Origin: an uncultured Granulosicoccaceae bacterium
Lineage (GTDB): Bacteria > Pseudomonadota > Gammaproteobacteria > Granulosicoccales > Granulosicoccaceae
NCBI GenBank assembly: GCA_937957915.1
Contig: CALGNZ010000110.1
Location: 1 to 42,307, forward strand
Reading direction: 5' to 3'
Length of the DNA stretch: 42,307 nt
A program made the translations under genes and the position numbers. Of this stretch, positions 24,724-33,545 are shown one piece after another. Numbering within the stretch: position 1 is the first letter of the stretch; every line of letters begins with the position of its first letter. Under the pieces are notes generated by a model. The model was not told where the DNA came from. It saw only the letters and a list, made by a program, of their open reading frames with translations, and did no database searches.

Positions 24724-24774
24724 CACAGCGCAAGACTATGCTTGCGCTGTGGCTCGGACGATATCTATAGTCCG
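24724..24774. promoter_or_regulatory. Two hairpins in the DUF1501-dehydrogenase spacer
   Basis: First hairpin: a perfect 11-bp stem CACAGCGCAAG / CTTGCGCTGTG with a 6-nt loop (24724-24751). Second: CGGAC / GTCCG with a 10-nt loop (24755-24774), followed on the forward strand by TTTTT. For the reverse-strand operon neither has a T-run after it, so they are more likely an intercistronic processing or stabilising element than a terminator. Confidence 0.55.
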
Positions 24775-24860
24775 GTTTTTACTATTGCGCTACCGATTCA
24801 ACAGCGCCATCCTGATCAACAGCCGGTTACCGCATCATCAACAACACAACAAATTGCGCT

Positions 24861-26111
24861 TTACAAAAAGCCCTGCTGCGGCCCCGAGATCTGGCTACTG
24901 TCGGTAAAGACCTGGGTTGAATCTTTAGCCAAATGTCGATCAATCACTTCACCAAAAACAGATCTGAAGTCCACTTCCATCGGCAGATTTTGCTCAACGC
25001 GGATATCATTGTCAGATAGCGCAGAGCCGTAGTCTCCACCCTTCACCAGTCCACCGGTGACCATCATGGTTTGGCCCATGCCGTGGTCTGTTCCGGCGGA
25101 GCCATTTTCGAAGTTACGCCGACCAAATTCGGAAAATACCACAATCACGCAATCGTCCCATTTGCCAAGCATTTTCATGTCTCGACTAAAGGCATCAATA
25201 CCCGCATTCAGTGTACTCATCAGATTGGCATGTCGGCCGCCCTGACCACTGTGAGTATCAAAACCGCCAAGCCCGGTATAGTAAATATCTGTACCCAGAC
25301 CTCCGGCGTGCACCAACTGCGCAATGCTCTCCATGGAGCGACTAAACCGTGTATTGGTGGGGTATTCAACATTGGCCTGGTAGTTGTTGATCACAGCCTG
25401 GATCCGGTCTATGTTCTCGTGCCCCACCTGCAATGCTTTTTTTACCTCAGCAGCGTTGCCGCTACCCTGGTACCGATCGAGGATTGTTCTGGCCACTTCA
25501 AGACGCCGCTGACTCTCACCAGAGTAACTGCCGTCACTCCTGTATGCCATTGATGACAGACTATTAACCTGCATCAGGTTGACCATTGGACTTTGCAACG
25601 CCTTGGCGTTATATCCTATGGATACACAACCCAGCGTCTGGTTGTTATACAACTCGGCATAGCGCGCAACCCAGCCCGACTTGTCATTTGCATTGATGCT
25701 GCTGGCATCACCGGTATGAAATATATCCTTGCTAGTGAAGTGACTGCGATTGGCGTTGGGGTAACCTACTTTTTGTATGAGTGCCAATGACCCCTCGGCA
25801 TGCAGCTCCTGAAAGCTACCCAGGTTAGGATGCAATGCAAGCTCTGAAGTAGCAGCCGGCCCTGTACTCAGCTCGAGCGGGTTTGTCACTGCAATCGATG
25901 GGCGGCGATCGTAATAGGCATCTTTATTCAACGGCACTGCGGTATTGAGTGAATCGTTGCCACCATCCAGGTTTATCAGCACCAGAAACTTACGGCTATC
26001 AGCCTCGGCAAAAGCCAGATTACCGACAGGCCCGAGCGCGCTGATACCAGCACTGGCCAGTGCAAACTTCAGAATATTACGGCGACTTAATCCCTGCGTA
26101 TTGTTAGTCAT
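24861..26111 (-). CDS. DUF1501 family protein, Tat-exported
   Basis: Protein of 416 residues in the DUF1501 (sulfatase-like fold) family. The N terminus SRRNILKFALASAGISALG is a twin-arginine signal. Family motifs are LVLINLDGGNDSLNT, FHTGDASS, GLGGFDTHSGQ, VVFSEFGRRN and AGTDHGMGQ, whose Asp and His residues suggest a metal site. I prefer the ATG at 26111 over 26117 because AGGA is then 7 nt upstream; that ribosome site overlaps the DUF1800 stop, so translation is coupled. DUF1501 and DUF1800 genes occur as a pair in many genomes; the joint function is unknown. Confidence 0.92.
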   Translation of the reverse strand: MTNNTQGLSRRNILKFALASAGISALGPVGNLAFAEADSRKFLVLINLDGGNDSLNTAVPLNKDAYYDRRPSIAVTNPLELSTGPAATSELALHPNLGSFQELHAEGSLALIQKVGYPNANRSHFTSKDIFHTGDASSINANDKSGWVARYAELYNNQTLGCVSIGYNAKALQSPMVNLMQVNSLSSMAYRSDGSYSGESQRRLEVARTILDRYQGSGNAAEVKKALQVGHENIDRIQAVINNYQANVEYPTNTRFSRSMESIAQLVHAGGLGTDIYYTGLGGFDTHSGQGGRHANLMSTLNAGIDAFSRDMKMLGKWDDCVIVVFSEFGRRNFENGSAGTDHGMGQTMMVTGGLVKGGDYGSALSDNDIRVEQNLPMEVDFRSVFGEVIDRHLAKDSTQVFTDSSQISGPQQGFL

Positions 26112-26120
26112 TGTCATGTC

Positions 26121-27743
26121 CTATTTGATCTGAAAGCTTGGGTGCTGACACAGTATCCACAACAGGTTTCGCAACTTTCGATTCTGGTGGTCCTGGTTTT
26201 GGGGGGTGTAGGTCAATGGTGTTTCCTCACCATCACGATCTATCTGCACATTCATGAACGCGACCAGCTCAGCCTTCTCAGTCTCGTCCAGTGTCACGCC
26301 TAAAAGCTCTGCGACGTAGTCAACAACTTCAACAGGGCCGGTCGCACTTTCAGGCTGCAAAACAGCACCTATGTCGTAACCGGCTTCGTTCTGATCACGA
26401 CGATTGGTCAACAGCTCATTAACAAAATTCGGTAGCTCGATACCGCTGCCCTGAGCGTTAATTTTGTCATCACCTTCCGGCCACCCCTCCACGCTTGGCG
26501 GTTGTGATGGCACACTGTTCATATTGCTCAGATAGGTGCGGTAAACCCACGTGGATTCTGTCAGACCGGTGGTTCGCACCAGACCAACCACTTGCTCATA
26601 AAAGTCCCTGACAAGCCCCTCGCGCGAGGCATTCGAGTAAAACGCATCTGACAGAAACAGCTTTTTCAGCACAGGAGAAAGATTCATATTATTGGCGAGT
26701 AACTCTGCTGCGAGCGCGTTAACCAACTGCTGGTCGGGGGTTTCCTGTGCAAAATAGACAAGTAACTTGCGGCTGAGAAAATTTGCAACCCGGTTGTTCC
26801 CGTTTTCATCAGCCAGCGAGAACGTCAGATCAACCATTGTCGCGTAGTCGTCTTCTGCCAAATCGTGAGCGATGGGTATACCCATTGGCACTTTGCTGCC
26901 AACCGCTTTATTTTCAGGATCAAATACAATTTGGGTCAGGCCCGTTACCGGGCTGAATTGGCGACGCCAGCCAGTGAACGCCCGAGATGATTCGATGATA
27001 TCGTTCTCGGTATAGCCGTTGTCGACACCCAGCGTGAACAGCTCCCAAAACTCGCGGGCGTAGTTTTCGTTGGGCGCAAACTTATTATTGTTCGCACCAT
27101 CGAGAAACACCTGCATCGCACCATGACGAGAAACATCGACCATCAGATTGCGGAAGTTTCCTACTCCCCTGTCTCGCAACAGATTGACAAAATGGACCAT
27201 CAAGTGATGCTCGTCGTTATCAAGCTCCTCGACATTGACACCGAAATGATCTTGCCAAAACATGCCCATCACTTCCTGAAAGGCATTGGGGTTTGTCATT
27301 AAGAGACTGGTATTCCAGTTGACCACATCCGAACGACCCGGAAACTTGCCAACCTGATCGACCGGATCATCATCGTCAGCCAGCAGTGTGGCGGCCTCTA
27401 TCTCATAGGGCTGGGTACCGAGCGCCGGGTATTCAAGCATCTGATCGATGTATAGCTCCAGCCCCAGCGCCTGCACAGACTCGACCTTGCCAGGTTCGAT
27501 GCTGAAATGAGTACGGTTCAGAAAGTGCCTGATGTCATCATCAGAAAAGCTTTGCCTGCGTGACAACGACCGTGAATCAGTTGAACTTGCGAGCGCCTGA
27601 CCGGTTGCCGGCACAGACCCCGTTGGTTGCGACCCACCCCCTCCGCCGCCACAGCCAGCTACCAGTAAAACCAGTAAACAAACACCCGTTTTACCAAAAA
27701 ACCTTGCTCTTCTGCGAATAGAAAAATCCAGGTAACGTGGCAT
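26121..27743 (-). CDS. DUF1800 family lipoprotein
   Basis: Protein of 540 residues in the DUF1800 family. It has a basic n-region and a lipobox (LLVLLVAGC), then a Gly run and a Ser/Thr-rich linker. Family motifs are DIRHFLNRTHFSIEPGKV, NPNAFQEVMGMFWQDHFGVN, NKFAPNENYAREFWELFTLG and ESSRAFTGWRR. AGGAG lies 7-8 nt before the ATG. It is directly followed by its usual partner DUF1501 (9-bp gap). The predicted location is the periplasmic face of a membrane. It lies 156 bp downstream of boxR on the same strand with no terminator seen between them, so read-through from the benzoate genes is possible. Confidence 0.92.
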   Translation of the reverse strand: MPRYLDFSIRRRARFFGKTGVCLLVLLVAGCGGGGGGSQPTGSVPATGQALASSTDSRSLSRRQSFSDDDIRHFLNRTHFSIEPGKVESVQALGLELYIDQMLEYPALGTQPYEIEAATLLADDDDPVDQVGKFPGRSDVVNWNTSLLMTNPNAFQEVMGMFWQDHFGVNVEELDNDEHHLMVHFVNLLRDRGVGNFRNLMVDVSRHGAMQVFLDGANNNKFAPNENYAREFWELFTLGVDNGYTENDIIESSRAFTGWRRQFSPVTGLTQIVFDPENKAVGSKVPMGIPIAHDLAEDDYATMVDLTFSLADENGNNRVANFLSRKLLVYFAQETPDQQLVNALAAELLANNMNLSPVLKKLFLSDAFYSNASREGLVRDFYEQVVGLVRTTGLTESTWVYRTYLSNMNSVPSQPPSVEGWPEGDDKINAQGSGIELPNFVNELLTNRRDQNEAGYDIGAVLQPESATGPVEVVDYVAELLGVTLDETEKAELVAFMNVQIDRDGEETPLTYTPQNQDHQNRKLRNLLWILCQHPSFQIK

Positions 27744-27899
27744 GCAAGTCTCCTCTGTTCCTTGATGGGGAGCGGTTTACCACCCGCTGGTCACAGAGGT
27801 TGAGTTTCGACACCTAAGCCTGGATCTTTAACCAGAAAGATTGATGCGATCGGTTTTATAACAATTGTTGTGGATTGCCGCCGGTTTGCAGTCGTTTGT

Positions 27900-28808
27900 C
27901 TAGCCTTCTGTTTCTGAATACAACGGGCCAACAATATCGAGCAATTCCTCAAGCACTTCATCCACCGAGCTATCACTGGTATCAACCATGAAATCTGCCT
28001 CCGCATATAACGCCTCGCGGCTGGTCAGAATAGACTTCAATTCGGGCATCGCGGTAGAGTTAGCTGTTGGCATTAAACGAGGATCTCCCTGACGTATTAC
28101 TCTGGCCATGTGAACCTCTGGCGTAGCCTTTAGCCATATGGTGCAGAAATTCTCCCGTAGAAACTTAAAGGTGTCCGGGTCTGACACAACACCGCCTGCG
28201 GCTGCGAACAACAGGGGGCCATCAGTATCGACCAGTTTTTCCAATGCCAGAAACTCAAGGCGCCGATAGCCTTCTTGTCCATATAAGCTCATGAGCTCCG
28301 CGACTGTTGTTCCGCATAGCGTTTCAATTTCGCGGTTGAGCTCGAAAAAGGGCAGCGACAGTGAATCGCTTAACAATCGACCCAGAGTTGATTTACCTGC
28401 ACCACGCAATCCAATCAAACAAACACGTCGGCGTTTTCTGGCCATCAGCTGCTCAGGCACCAGCAGCGATAGAACCTGCTCCTGTACCGATCGGTCCGCC
28501 TCACCAAAGCGCAGTGCAACCCGATTGGATAGACTCGATTCACCATCGGCGAACAGCCCCGCAATATCCAGGTCAAGCGCTTCGGCAACCTTGAACAACA
28601 AACCAACCGAGATATTACCCTTGCCAGTCTCCAGCAACACGATGGTCCTTTGCGACACACCTGACTTTTCGGATAATACCCGCCGCGAAATTCTGGCGGT
28701 CTTGCGCGCCTTGAGCACTTTTGCGCCGAGCGATTGAATAAACCGCTCTGCATTTGATTCTGCTTGCTCCATCTGATCAAACGCTAATTCACTATGGCTT
28801 TTAGTCAA
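27900..28808 (-). CDS. boxR: BoxR/BzdR-type benzoyl-CoA-responsive regulator
   Basis: Transcription factor of 302 residues joining an XRE-type HTH to a shikimate-kinase-like domain, the BzdR/BoxR architecture. The HTH is about 28-83 (ARISRRVLSEKSGVSQRTIV, then GNISVGLLFKVAEAL). The kinase-like part starts near 127 with Walker A LIGLRGAGKSTLG and continues with FFELNREIE and LFAAAGGVVSD. In characterised members this domain binds benzoyl-CoA, releasing the factor from TGCA-containing operators; that is family knowledge. The start is TTG 28808; ATG 28772 is an alternative, and neither has a clear ribosome site. It is last in the benzoate cluster, 80 bp after boxA, so it may regulate its own operon. 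Confidence 0.93.
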   Translation of the reverse strand: MTKSHSELAFDQMEQAESNAERFIQSLGAKVLKARKTARISRRVLSEKSGVSQRTIVLLETGKGNISVGLLFKVAEALDLDIAGLFADGESSLSNRVALRFGEADRSVQEQVLSLLVPEQLMARKRRRVCLIGLRGAGKSTLGRLLSDSLSLPFFELNREIETLCGTTVAELMSLYGQEGYRRLEFLALEKLVDTDGPLLFAAAGGVVSDPDTFKFLRENFCTIWLKATPEVHMARVIRQGDPRLMPTANSTAMPELKSILTSREALYAEADFMVDTSDSSVDEVLEELLDIVGPLYSETEG

Positions 28809-28888
28809 GGGCTGATCGACTGCTTATATTTACATCTGTTGTGGCAGGGGAGCTGGCATGAATACAACGTACTTTGCCCATCGTACTG

Positions 28889-30130
28889 CTAATAAGTTTC
28901 AACATGGTAGCGACCACTGTCGCGCATCTGGCGCTTGAGGTCTTCCCAGTTCAGGCCAGAGGCAGTTGCAATCTCTGCAAATGCTTTGTTTACCCCCTCC
29001 TCCATTGCCCGCAAACCACAAATATAGATATGGCAATTACCATCATTGATAAATTCCAGAACTTTTTCCTGCTGATGCAGAATTTCATCCTGCACATAGC
29101 GCCTGGGCTTACCTTCTTCGCGACTGAAAACCAGATGCTTGGCAAGCAAACTGTCCGGCACTTTCTTCAATGGACCGAAATAGGGCAACGACTCTGGTGT
29201 GCGTGCACCAAAAATCAGCATCATATTACCCGAGCCTGCCGGTGCGCTACGCTGACGGCGCATAGTAAACGCACGAAAGGGCGCTGAACCCGTGCCGGTA
29301 CATACCATCAGCAATTTTGCATCGTTATCGTTCGGCATCAGAAACGTTGCACCGAATGGCCCGGTTAACTGAACAGTGTCTCCTTGCTTCAAATCGCAAA
29401 CGTAGTTGGAACACAAGCCTTTTTCTTCGCGTTTAATGGTTAGCGAAATATTGTTGTAGTTTGGCCTTTCGCCATCACGCGGACTGGATATCGAGTACAA
29501 GCGCGGAAGATGCGGCTTGCCATTGTCATCAACCCCCGGGGGTGTAATTCCAACACTCTGCCCTTCCAGTACCGGAAAAGGCAGCGCCCCGAGATCAAGA
29601 ATGATGTGACGCACATCGCTGTCTGACGTTTGGCTGGTTAAGCGAAAGTTGCCTTGCACAACAGCATCAGCCGGCCGCCCTTTGTTATAAAGGTTAATAC
29701 CAGGTTTACCGGCAGTCGCCGGCGCTCGTGCCTTACCGCCCGCACCGGAATGAGCCTCGTTAAGCAGGGCGATTATATTGTCGTCGAGCGCCTCGATTAC
29801 TTCGGGGCCCGTTGCTTCCGGGTGCGCCGCCTGTGTCGCACCTGCGTCTGCAGACTCACTACCCGACACTGTCAGGTCTTGCTGTTCCGGCAGCTCCATC
29901 CAGTCAAATTGTTGCTCCAGCGTGTAAGGAGTATTGACTACCCGCCACTCATCAATAGAGCCTGTCGGGCACACTGGAATGCAATCCATACAGAAATTAC
30001 ATTTACTGGCATCGACGACAACATTGTTGTCGTCATGCGTTATTGCTTCAATCGGACAGGTATTTTCGCAGGTATGACAGCGTATACAAATTTCCGGATC
30101 TATAAGATGCTGCTTAACTGGTTCAGTCAC
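28889..30130 (-). CDS. boxA: Benzoyl-CoA 2,3-epoxidase reductase component BoxA
   Basis: NADPH-dependent flavin and iron-sulfur reductase that passes electrons to BoxB for epoxidation of benzoyl-CoA. The N terminus holds two 4Fe-4S motifs, CIRCHTCENTCPIEAI and CNFCMDCIPVCPTGSI. An Ala/Pro-rich linker (about 90-150) leads to an FNR-type domain: RLYSISSPRDGE for FAD, GPFGATFLMP, MVCTGTGSAPFRAF for NADPH, and YICGLRAMEEG. The length of 413 residues is usual. The start is GTG at 30130, matching the family N terminus (VKQHLIDPEICIRC). It follows boxB by 59 bp. The cluster order boxC-boxB-boxA supports the call. Confidence 0.95.
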   Translation of the reverse strand: MTEPVKQHLIDPEICIRCHTCENTCPIEAITHDDNNVVVDASKCNFCMDCIPVCPTGSIDEWRVVNTPYTLEQQFDWMELPEQQDLTVSGSESADAGATQAAHPEATGPEVIEALDDNIIALLNEAHSGAGGKARAPATAGKPGINLYNKGRPADAVVQGNFRLTSQTSDSDVRHIILDLGALPFPVLEGQSVGITPPGVDDNGKPHLPRLYSISSPRDGERPNYNNISLTIKREEKGLCSNYVCDLKQGDTVQLTGPFGATFLMPNDNDAKLLMVCTGTGSAPFRAFTMRRQRSAPAGSGNMMLIFGARTPESLPYFGPLKKVPDSLLAKHLVFSREEGKPRRYVQDEILHQQEKVLEFINDGNCHIYICGLRAMEEGVNKAFAEIATASGLNWEDLKRQMRDSGRYHVETY

Positions 30131-30189
30131 TGTCTAACCCAACTGTACTCGAACAAACGAAAGAAATGCCCAGCCATACCGGTATAGCC

Positions 30190-31641
30190 TCAAGCCATGT
30201 GCAGCTGGACGTACTCAAAATCACCCGGCTTGTTATCAATGCCCACCTTGGGTGGTGCTATCCAGCTGGCGTATTTTCCGGCCTCTGTGACAGGCACCAT
30301 CAGTGACTGAATGTAGTCTCCATCAGCGGTAGATGGCAGCCAGTCAGCAACCTGACTGTCGTAGCTCTCCTGGCTCAGCACGTTGCCTTCAGGACAAATA
30401 GGTTGGCCTGCAAATGCACCGATTTCTCTGTTGAATCCGACGTGTGGCAGTTTCAGTGTAAACGATACGCCAGCCTTCTCGATCATCTTGTTCCAGCGCC
30501 CGACACCGCCGGAAGCGTCTTTGGTATAGTCATCACGCAGGCGCATGTTCATTGCGGTGAGTGCAGGCACATCTTCAAGTTGAATACCGTCGCCCGTAAA
30601 GCGCGAGACAGGGTAGGTTGCATCAGACAATCTGTGATCATCATCGATTCGATGCTCCATGTAACGACCTTTGATGCCCGAGTTGAACGCATTAGCCGCA
30701 TTGGTTGATACTTCTTGCCCAAACAAATCGAGCGACAAGGTGTAGTGCAGGTTCAGCTTTTTTTGCAGAGTGGGCAAGTCAATTACCCCGTGCTCCCGGA
30801 TTTTCTGAATATCGAAGGGATCAGTGATTCCCGCTTCGTTCATCACTTCGAGCGTCTTTTGAATGGTGCGACCGACACCGGTTTCACCAACAAACATATG
30901 GTGCGCTTCTTCAGTTAACATGAAGCGACAGGTGCGAGAGAGCGGGTCGAAGCCGGACTGCGCCAGACTCTCCAGCTGCATCTTGCCATCGCGATCTGTA
31001 AAGTATGTAAACATAAAGAACGACAACCAGTCAGGTGTCTCTTCGTTAAAAGCACCAAGCATCCGTGGCGCTTCTTCAGAGCCGGAAGAGCGTCTTAACA
31101 GATCATTTGCCTCTTCGCGTCCGTCGGCACCAAAATACTTATGTAACAGATAGACCATGGCCCACAAGTGCCGGCCCTCTTCGACGTTGACCTGAAACAG
31201 GTTGCGCAGATCGTAGAGAGAAGGGGCGGTCTGACCCAGAAACCGTTGCTGCTCGACAGATGCAGGTTCCGTATCTCCCTGAATCACAACAAGCCTTCTG
31301 AGTAGTGCTCTATATTCACCCGGCACTTCCTGCCACGCAGGCTCACCCACATGCTCACCACAGGGTATGGTTCGACCCTCGACCTGTGGGGCAAGCAAAA
31401 TACCCCACCGATATTCAGGCATTTTGACGTAATCGAATTTGGCCCAGCCCTTCGGGTCAACACCGACTGCTGTGCGCAGATAAACTCGGCTTTCCTGAAA
31501 TTTTTTGGGGATCAGATCGTTCCACCATTTGATATAACCGGGATGCCATTTCTCCAGTGCTTTTAACACACGTTTGTCGCTGGACAGACCCACGTTATTA
31601 GGGATCATTGAGTCATAGCTGATTTCAGTGTTGCCTGACAT
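30190..31641 (-). CDS. boxB: Benzoyl-CoA 2,3-epoxidase oxygenase component BoxB
   Basis: Diiron monooxygenase that forms 2,3-epoxybenzoyl-CoA from benzoyl-CoA and O2. Two iron-ligand ExxH motifs are visible, VEEGRHLWAM and LTEEAHHMFVG, as expected for the ferritin-like core. Other family sequence includes WNDLIPKKFQESRVYLRTAV, RGEVN-like acidic turns, and FNREIGAFAGQPICPEG near the C terminus. The length of 483 residues is close to the known ~473. AGGAA about 7 nt before the ATG supports the start. The 140 bp between boxC and boxB contains a short direct repeat (GTGACGAGTGACGAGTG, 31719-31735). Confidence 0.96.
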   Translation of the reverse strand: MSGNTEISYDSMIPNNVGLSSDKRVLKALEKWHPGYIKWWNDLIPKKFQESRVYLRTAVGVDPKGWAKFDYVKMPEYRWGILLAPQVEGRTIPCGEHVGEPAWQEVPGEYRALLRRLVVIQGDTEPASVEQQRFLGQTAPSLYDLRNLFQVNVEEGRHLWAMVYLLHKYFGADGREEANDLLRRSSGSEEAPRMLGAFNEETPDWLSFFMFTYFTDRDGKMQLESLAQSGFDPLSRTCRFMLTEEAHHMFVGETGVGRTIQKTLEVMNEAGITDPFDIQKIREHGVIDLPTLQKKLNLHYTLSLDLFGQEVSTNAANAFNSGIKGRYMEHRIDDDHRLSDATYPVSRFTGDGIQLEDVPALTAMNMRLRDDYTKDASGGVGRWNKMIEKAGVSFTLKLPHVGFNREIGAFAGQPICPEGNVLSQESYDSQVADWLPSTADGDYIQSLMVPVTEAGKYASWIAPPKVGIDNKPGDFEYVQLHMA

Positions 31642-31781
31642 ACGGTTTCCTTATTAACTATAGTTTTTGTCGACGTAATACATACGCGGGCAAAGTAAGA
31701 TTGGCCTGTCGATGTGACGAGTGACGAGTGTGCTTGGAACCTGTCTGTATCAACCCGGCTATTAATTGCTTTAGTAAACAA

Positions 31782-33428
31782 CTACACACGACGCCGATCA
31801 AACTCGGCACGTGATCCACTGCCGTATCGTTGCAATGCGCCGTTTTCGCCAACTGCATTGGGGCGCTGGAAAATCCAGTTTTGCCATGCAGTAAGACGAC
31901 CGAAAATTCTGGTTTCCATTGTCTCTGGTCCGGCAAAGCGGAGGTTAGCCTCCATGCCTGTCATAGCATCTGGCGAGAAACTGCTGCGCTCTTCCAGAAA
32001 AACGCGAATCTCATCAAACCAGTCGATATCATCGTAGTTAAATGTCACCAGTTGACATTCACTGGCATCACTTGCGACCAGCGGCACACCGATTTTTTGT
32101 TTCAGCTCGTCAAGCAAATCTGCCTGACCGAGAAAGCGAGTTTGTAATCGTGTTAGTCCGTTGGACATCAGATAGCTGCCAAAATTACCCTCGGTCAGCA
32201 GCAGGGAAGCCTCTGCACGATTGTCATCTTCAAACTCGTCTTCCATCATATAACTGCGATCAACCGAGAAGAGTAACTCGGCAAGCATGCCGGCAAAGCA
32301 GGATCCGTGTTCGACCAGCGCAACCAGTGACCTTGATGTCACATCGATACGTTTCAGTACGCGCTTCCAGTACAGCATTATTTCGCGACACAACCAGTCT
32401 TCAGCACGGTGTTGCAACAACAGCTGCTCATAAGCGGCGACTGCAGCCGGGTCACCCTCTGTTTTAAAGATAAGGACACCGGTCTGCAGCTCGTTAAAAC
32501 GCAGATGCAGAATTGCATCGTCGAGTTGACGCGCAGCGGCAAGTGCCCAGCCCTTTGCACCTTGCTGGTGTATATCATCAACGCAGGCGGGGACGGTATC
32601 CGGTCCGCTTATAGTGACAGTAGCGACGCCTTTATCATCAGATAACATGACCCGTACATGATCGTACTCAAGTGATCCGTCATCGTGCAGGGTGCGTTGC
32701 AGGTTGCCGAGGCTAACACCCTGCGCCGGGCGCTCAGATTTACCGGCCACTTCTGCTGCGCGCTCGGTAACAAACTCATCAAACTTTGAGTTAGGCAATA
32801 CTTTATCAACCAGATTCCATTGCTCGGCTTTCTTGCCTTTAGCGCCTTCTTCCATCGAGCAGAAGACATCGGCTATATCGCGACGAACTTTTCGCTTGTC
32901 AGTAACTCGGGTTAGCCCGCCGGTGCCTGGCAGTACCGCCAGCAAGGGCACTTCCGGTAACGCTACTGAAGTGGAGGCATCGTCCACCATGTAGATCTCT
33001 TCACAGGCCAGCGCAAGTTCATAGCCGCCGCCAGCACAGGCACCACGAATAGCAGCGATATAGGATTGACCCGAGTCTTCTGCGGCTGCCTCATAGGTGT
33101 TGCGGGTTTCATTGGTAAACTTGCAAAAATTGACCTTGTGCGCATGCTCTGCCCCACCCAGCATTCGGATATTCGCACCAGCGCAAAAAACACGGTCTTT
33201 GCCTGAGTGCAATACGACCGCACCAATTTCCGGATGCTCAAAGCGCATTCTCTGCACGATATCGGCGAGTTCAATGTCTACGCCCAGATCGTAGGAATTC
33301 AACTTCAGTTCATAGCCGTCAAAAAGACCACCGTCTTCGGCAACATCCATCGCCAATCGAGCGACGTTGCCTGCGTACTCAATTTTCCAGTGCTTGTACG
33401 TTGTGGGGTCGGTACGGAAATCAATCAA
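31782..33428 (-). CDS. boxC: 2,3-epoxybenzoyl-CoA dihydrolase BoxC
   Basis: Crotonase-family enzyme that opens the ring of 2,3-epoxybenzoyl-CoA with two water molecules, giving 3,4-dehydroadipyl-CoA semialdehyde and formate. Its 548 residues match the long BoxC form. Motifs are KLNSYDLGVDIELAD, VFCAGANIRMLGG and AIRGACAGGGYELALACEEI (oxyanion-hole region), and a second crotonase-like half. The only workable start is TTG at 33428 (MIDFRTDPTTYKHW); an ATG at 33443 is out of frame and stops quickly. The first ~15 residues of typical BoxC proteins are absent. An AT-rich promoter-like region precedes it, so boxC may open a separate transcript. Confidence 0.95.
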   Translation of the reverse strand: MIDFRTDPTTYKHWKIEYAGNVARLAMDVAEDGGLFDGYELKLNSYDLGVDIELADIVQRMRFEHPEIGAVVLHSGKDRVFCAGANIRMLGGAEHAHKVNFCKFTNETRNTYEAAAEDSGQSYIAAIRGACAGGGYELALACEEIYMVDDASTSVALPEVPLLAVLPGTGGLTRVTDKRKVRRDIADVFCSMEEGAKGKKAEQWNLVDKVLPNSKFDEFVTERAAEVAGKSERPAQGVSLGNLQRTLHDDGSLEYDHVRVMLSDDKGVATVTISGPDTVPACVDDIHQQGAKGWALAAARQLDDAILHLRFNELQTGVLIFKTEGDPAAVAAYEQLLLQHRAEDWLCREIMLYWKRVLKRIDVTSRSLVALVEHGSCFAGMLAELLFSVDRSYMMEDEFEDDNRAEASLLLTEGNFGSYLMSNGLTRLQTRFLGQADLLDELKQKIGVPLVASDASECQLVTFNYDDIDWFDEIRVFLEERSSFSPDAMTGMEANLRFAGPETMETRIFGRLTAWQNWIFQRPNAVGENGALQRYGSGSRAEFDRRRV

Positions 33429-33545
33429 AGCAACAGTCCATTTAGATTTTGTAAAGATTTACACTTCACAAATATTTTGTATTATAAATTAAATAAAATC
33501 AAGGGCAGGCAGAATATTGATACATTACGCGCAATATATTGCACA
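33429..33545 (-). promoter_or_regulatory. boxC promoter region with BoxR-like palindrome
   Basis: This 117-bp spacer is far more AT-rich than its surroundings. On the reverse strand TTGATT (33497-33502) and CAAAAT (33474-33479) are 17 bp apart. A perfect TATAAT at 33481-33486 is also present but has a poor -35. A perfect 12-bp palindrome GCAATATATTGC lies at 33531-33542, upstream of the -35; one side reads TGCA, the half-site reported for BzdR/BoxR operators. Another small palindrome GTAAA-ga-TTTAC lies in the leader (33451-33462). Confidence 0.5.
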
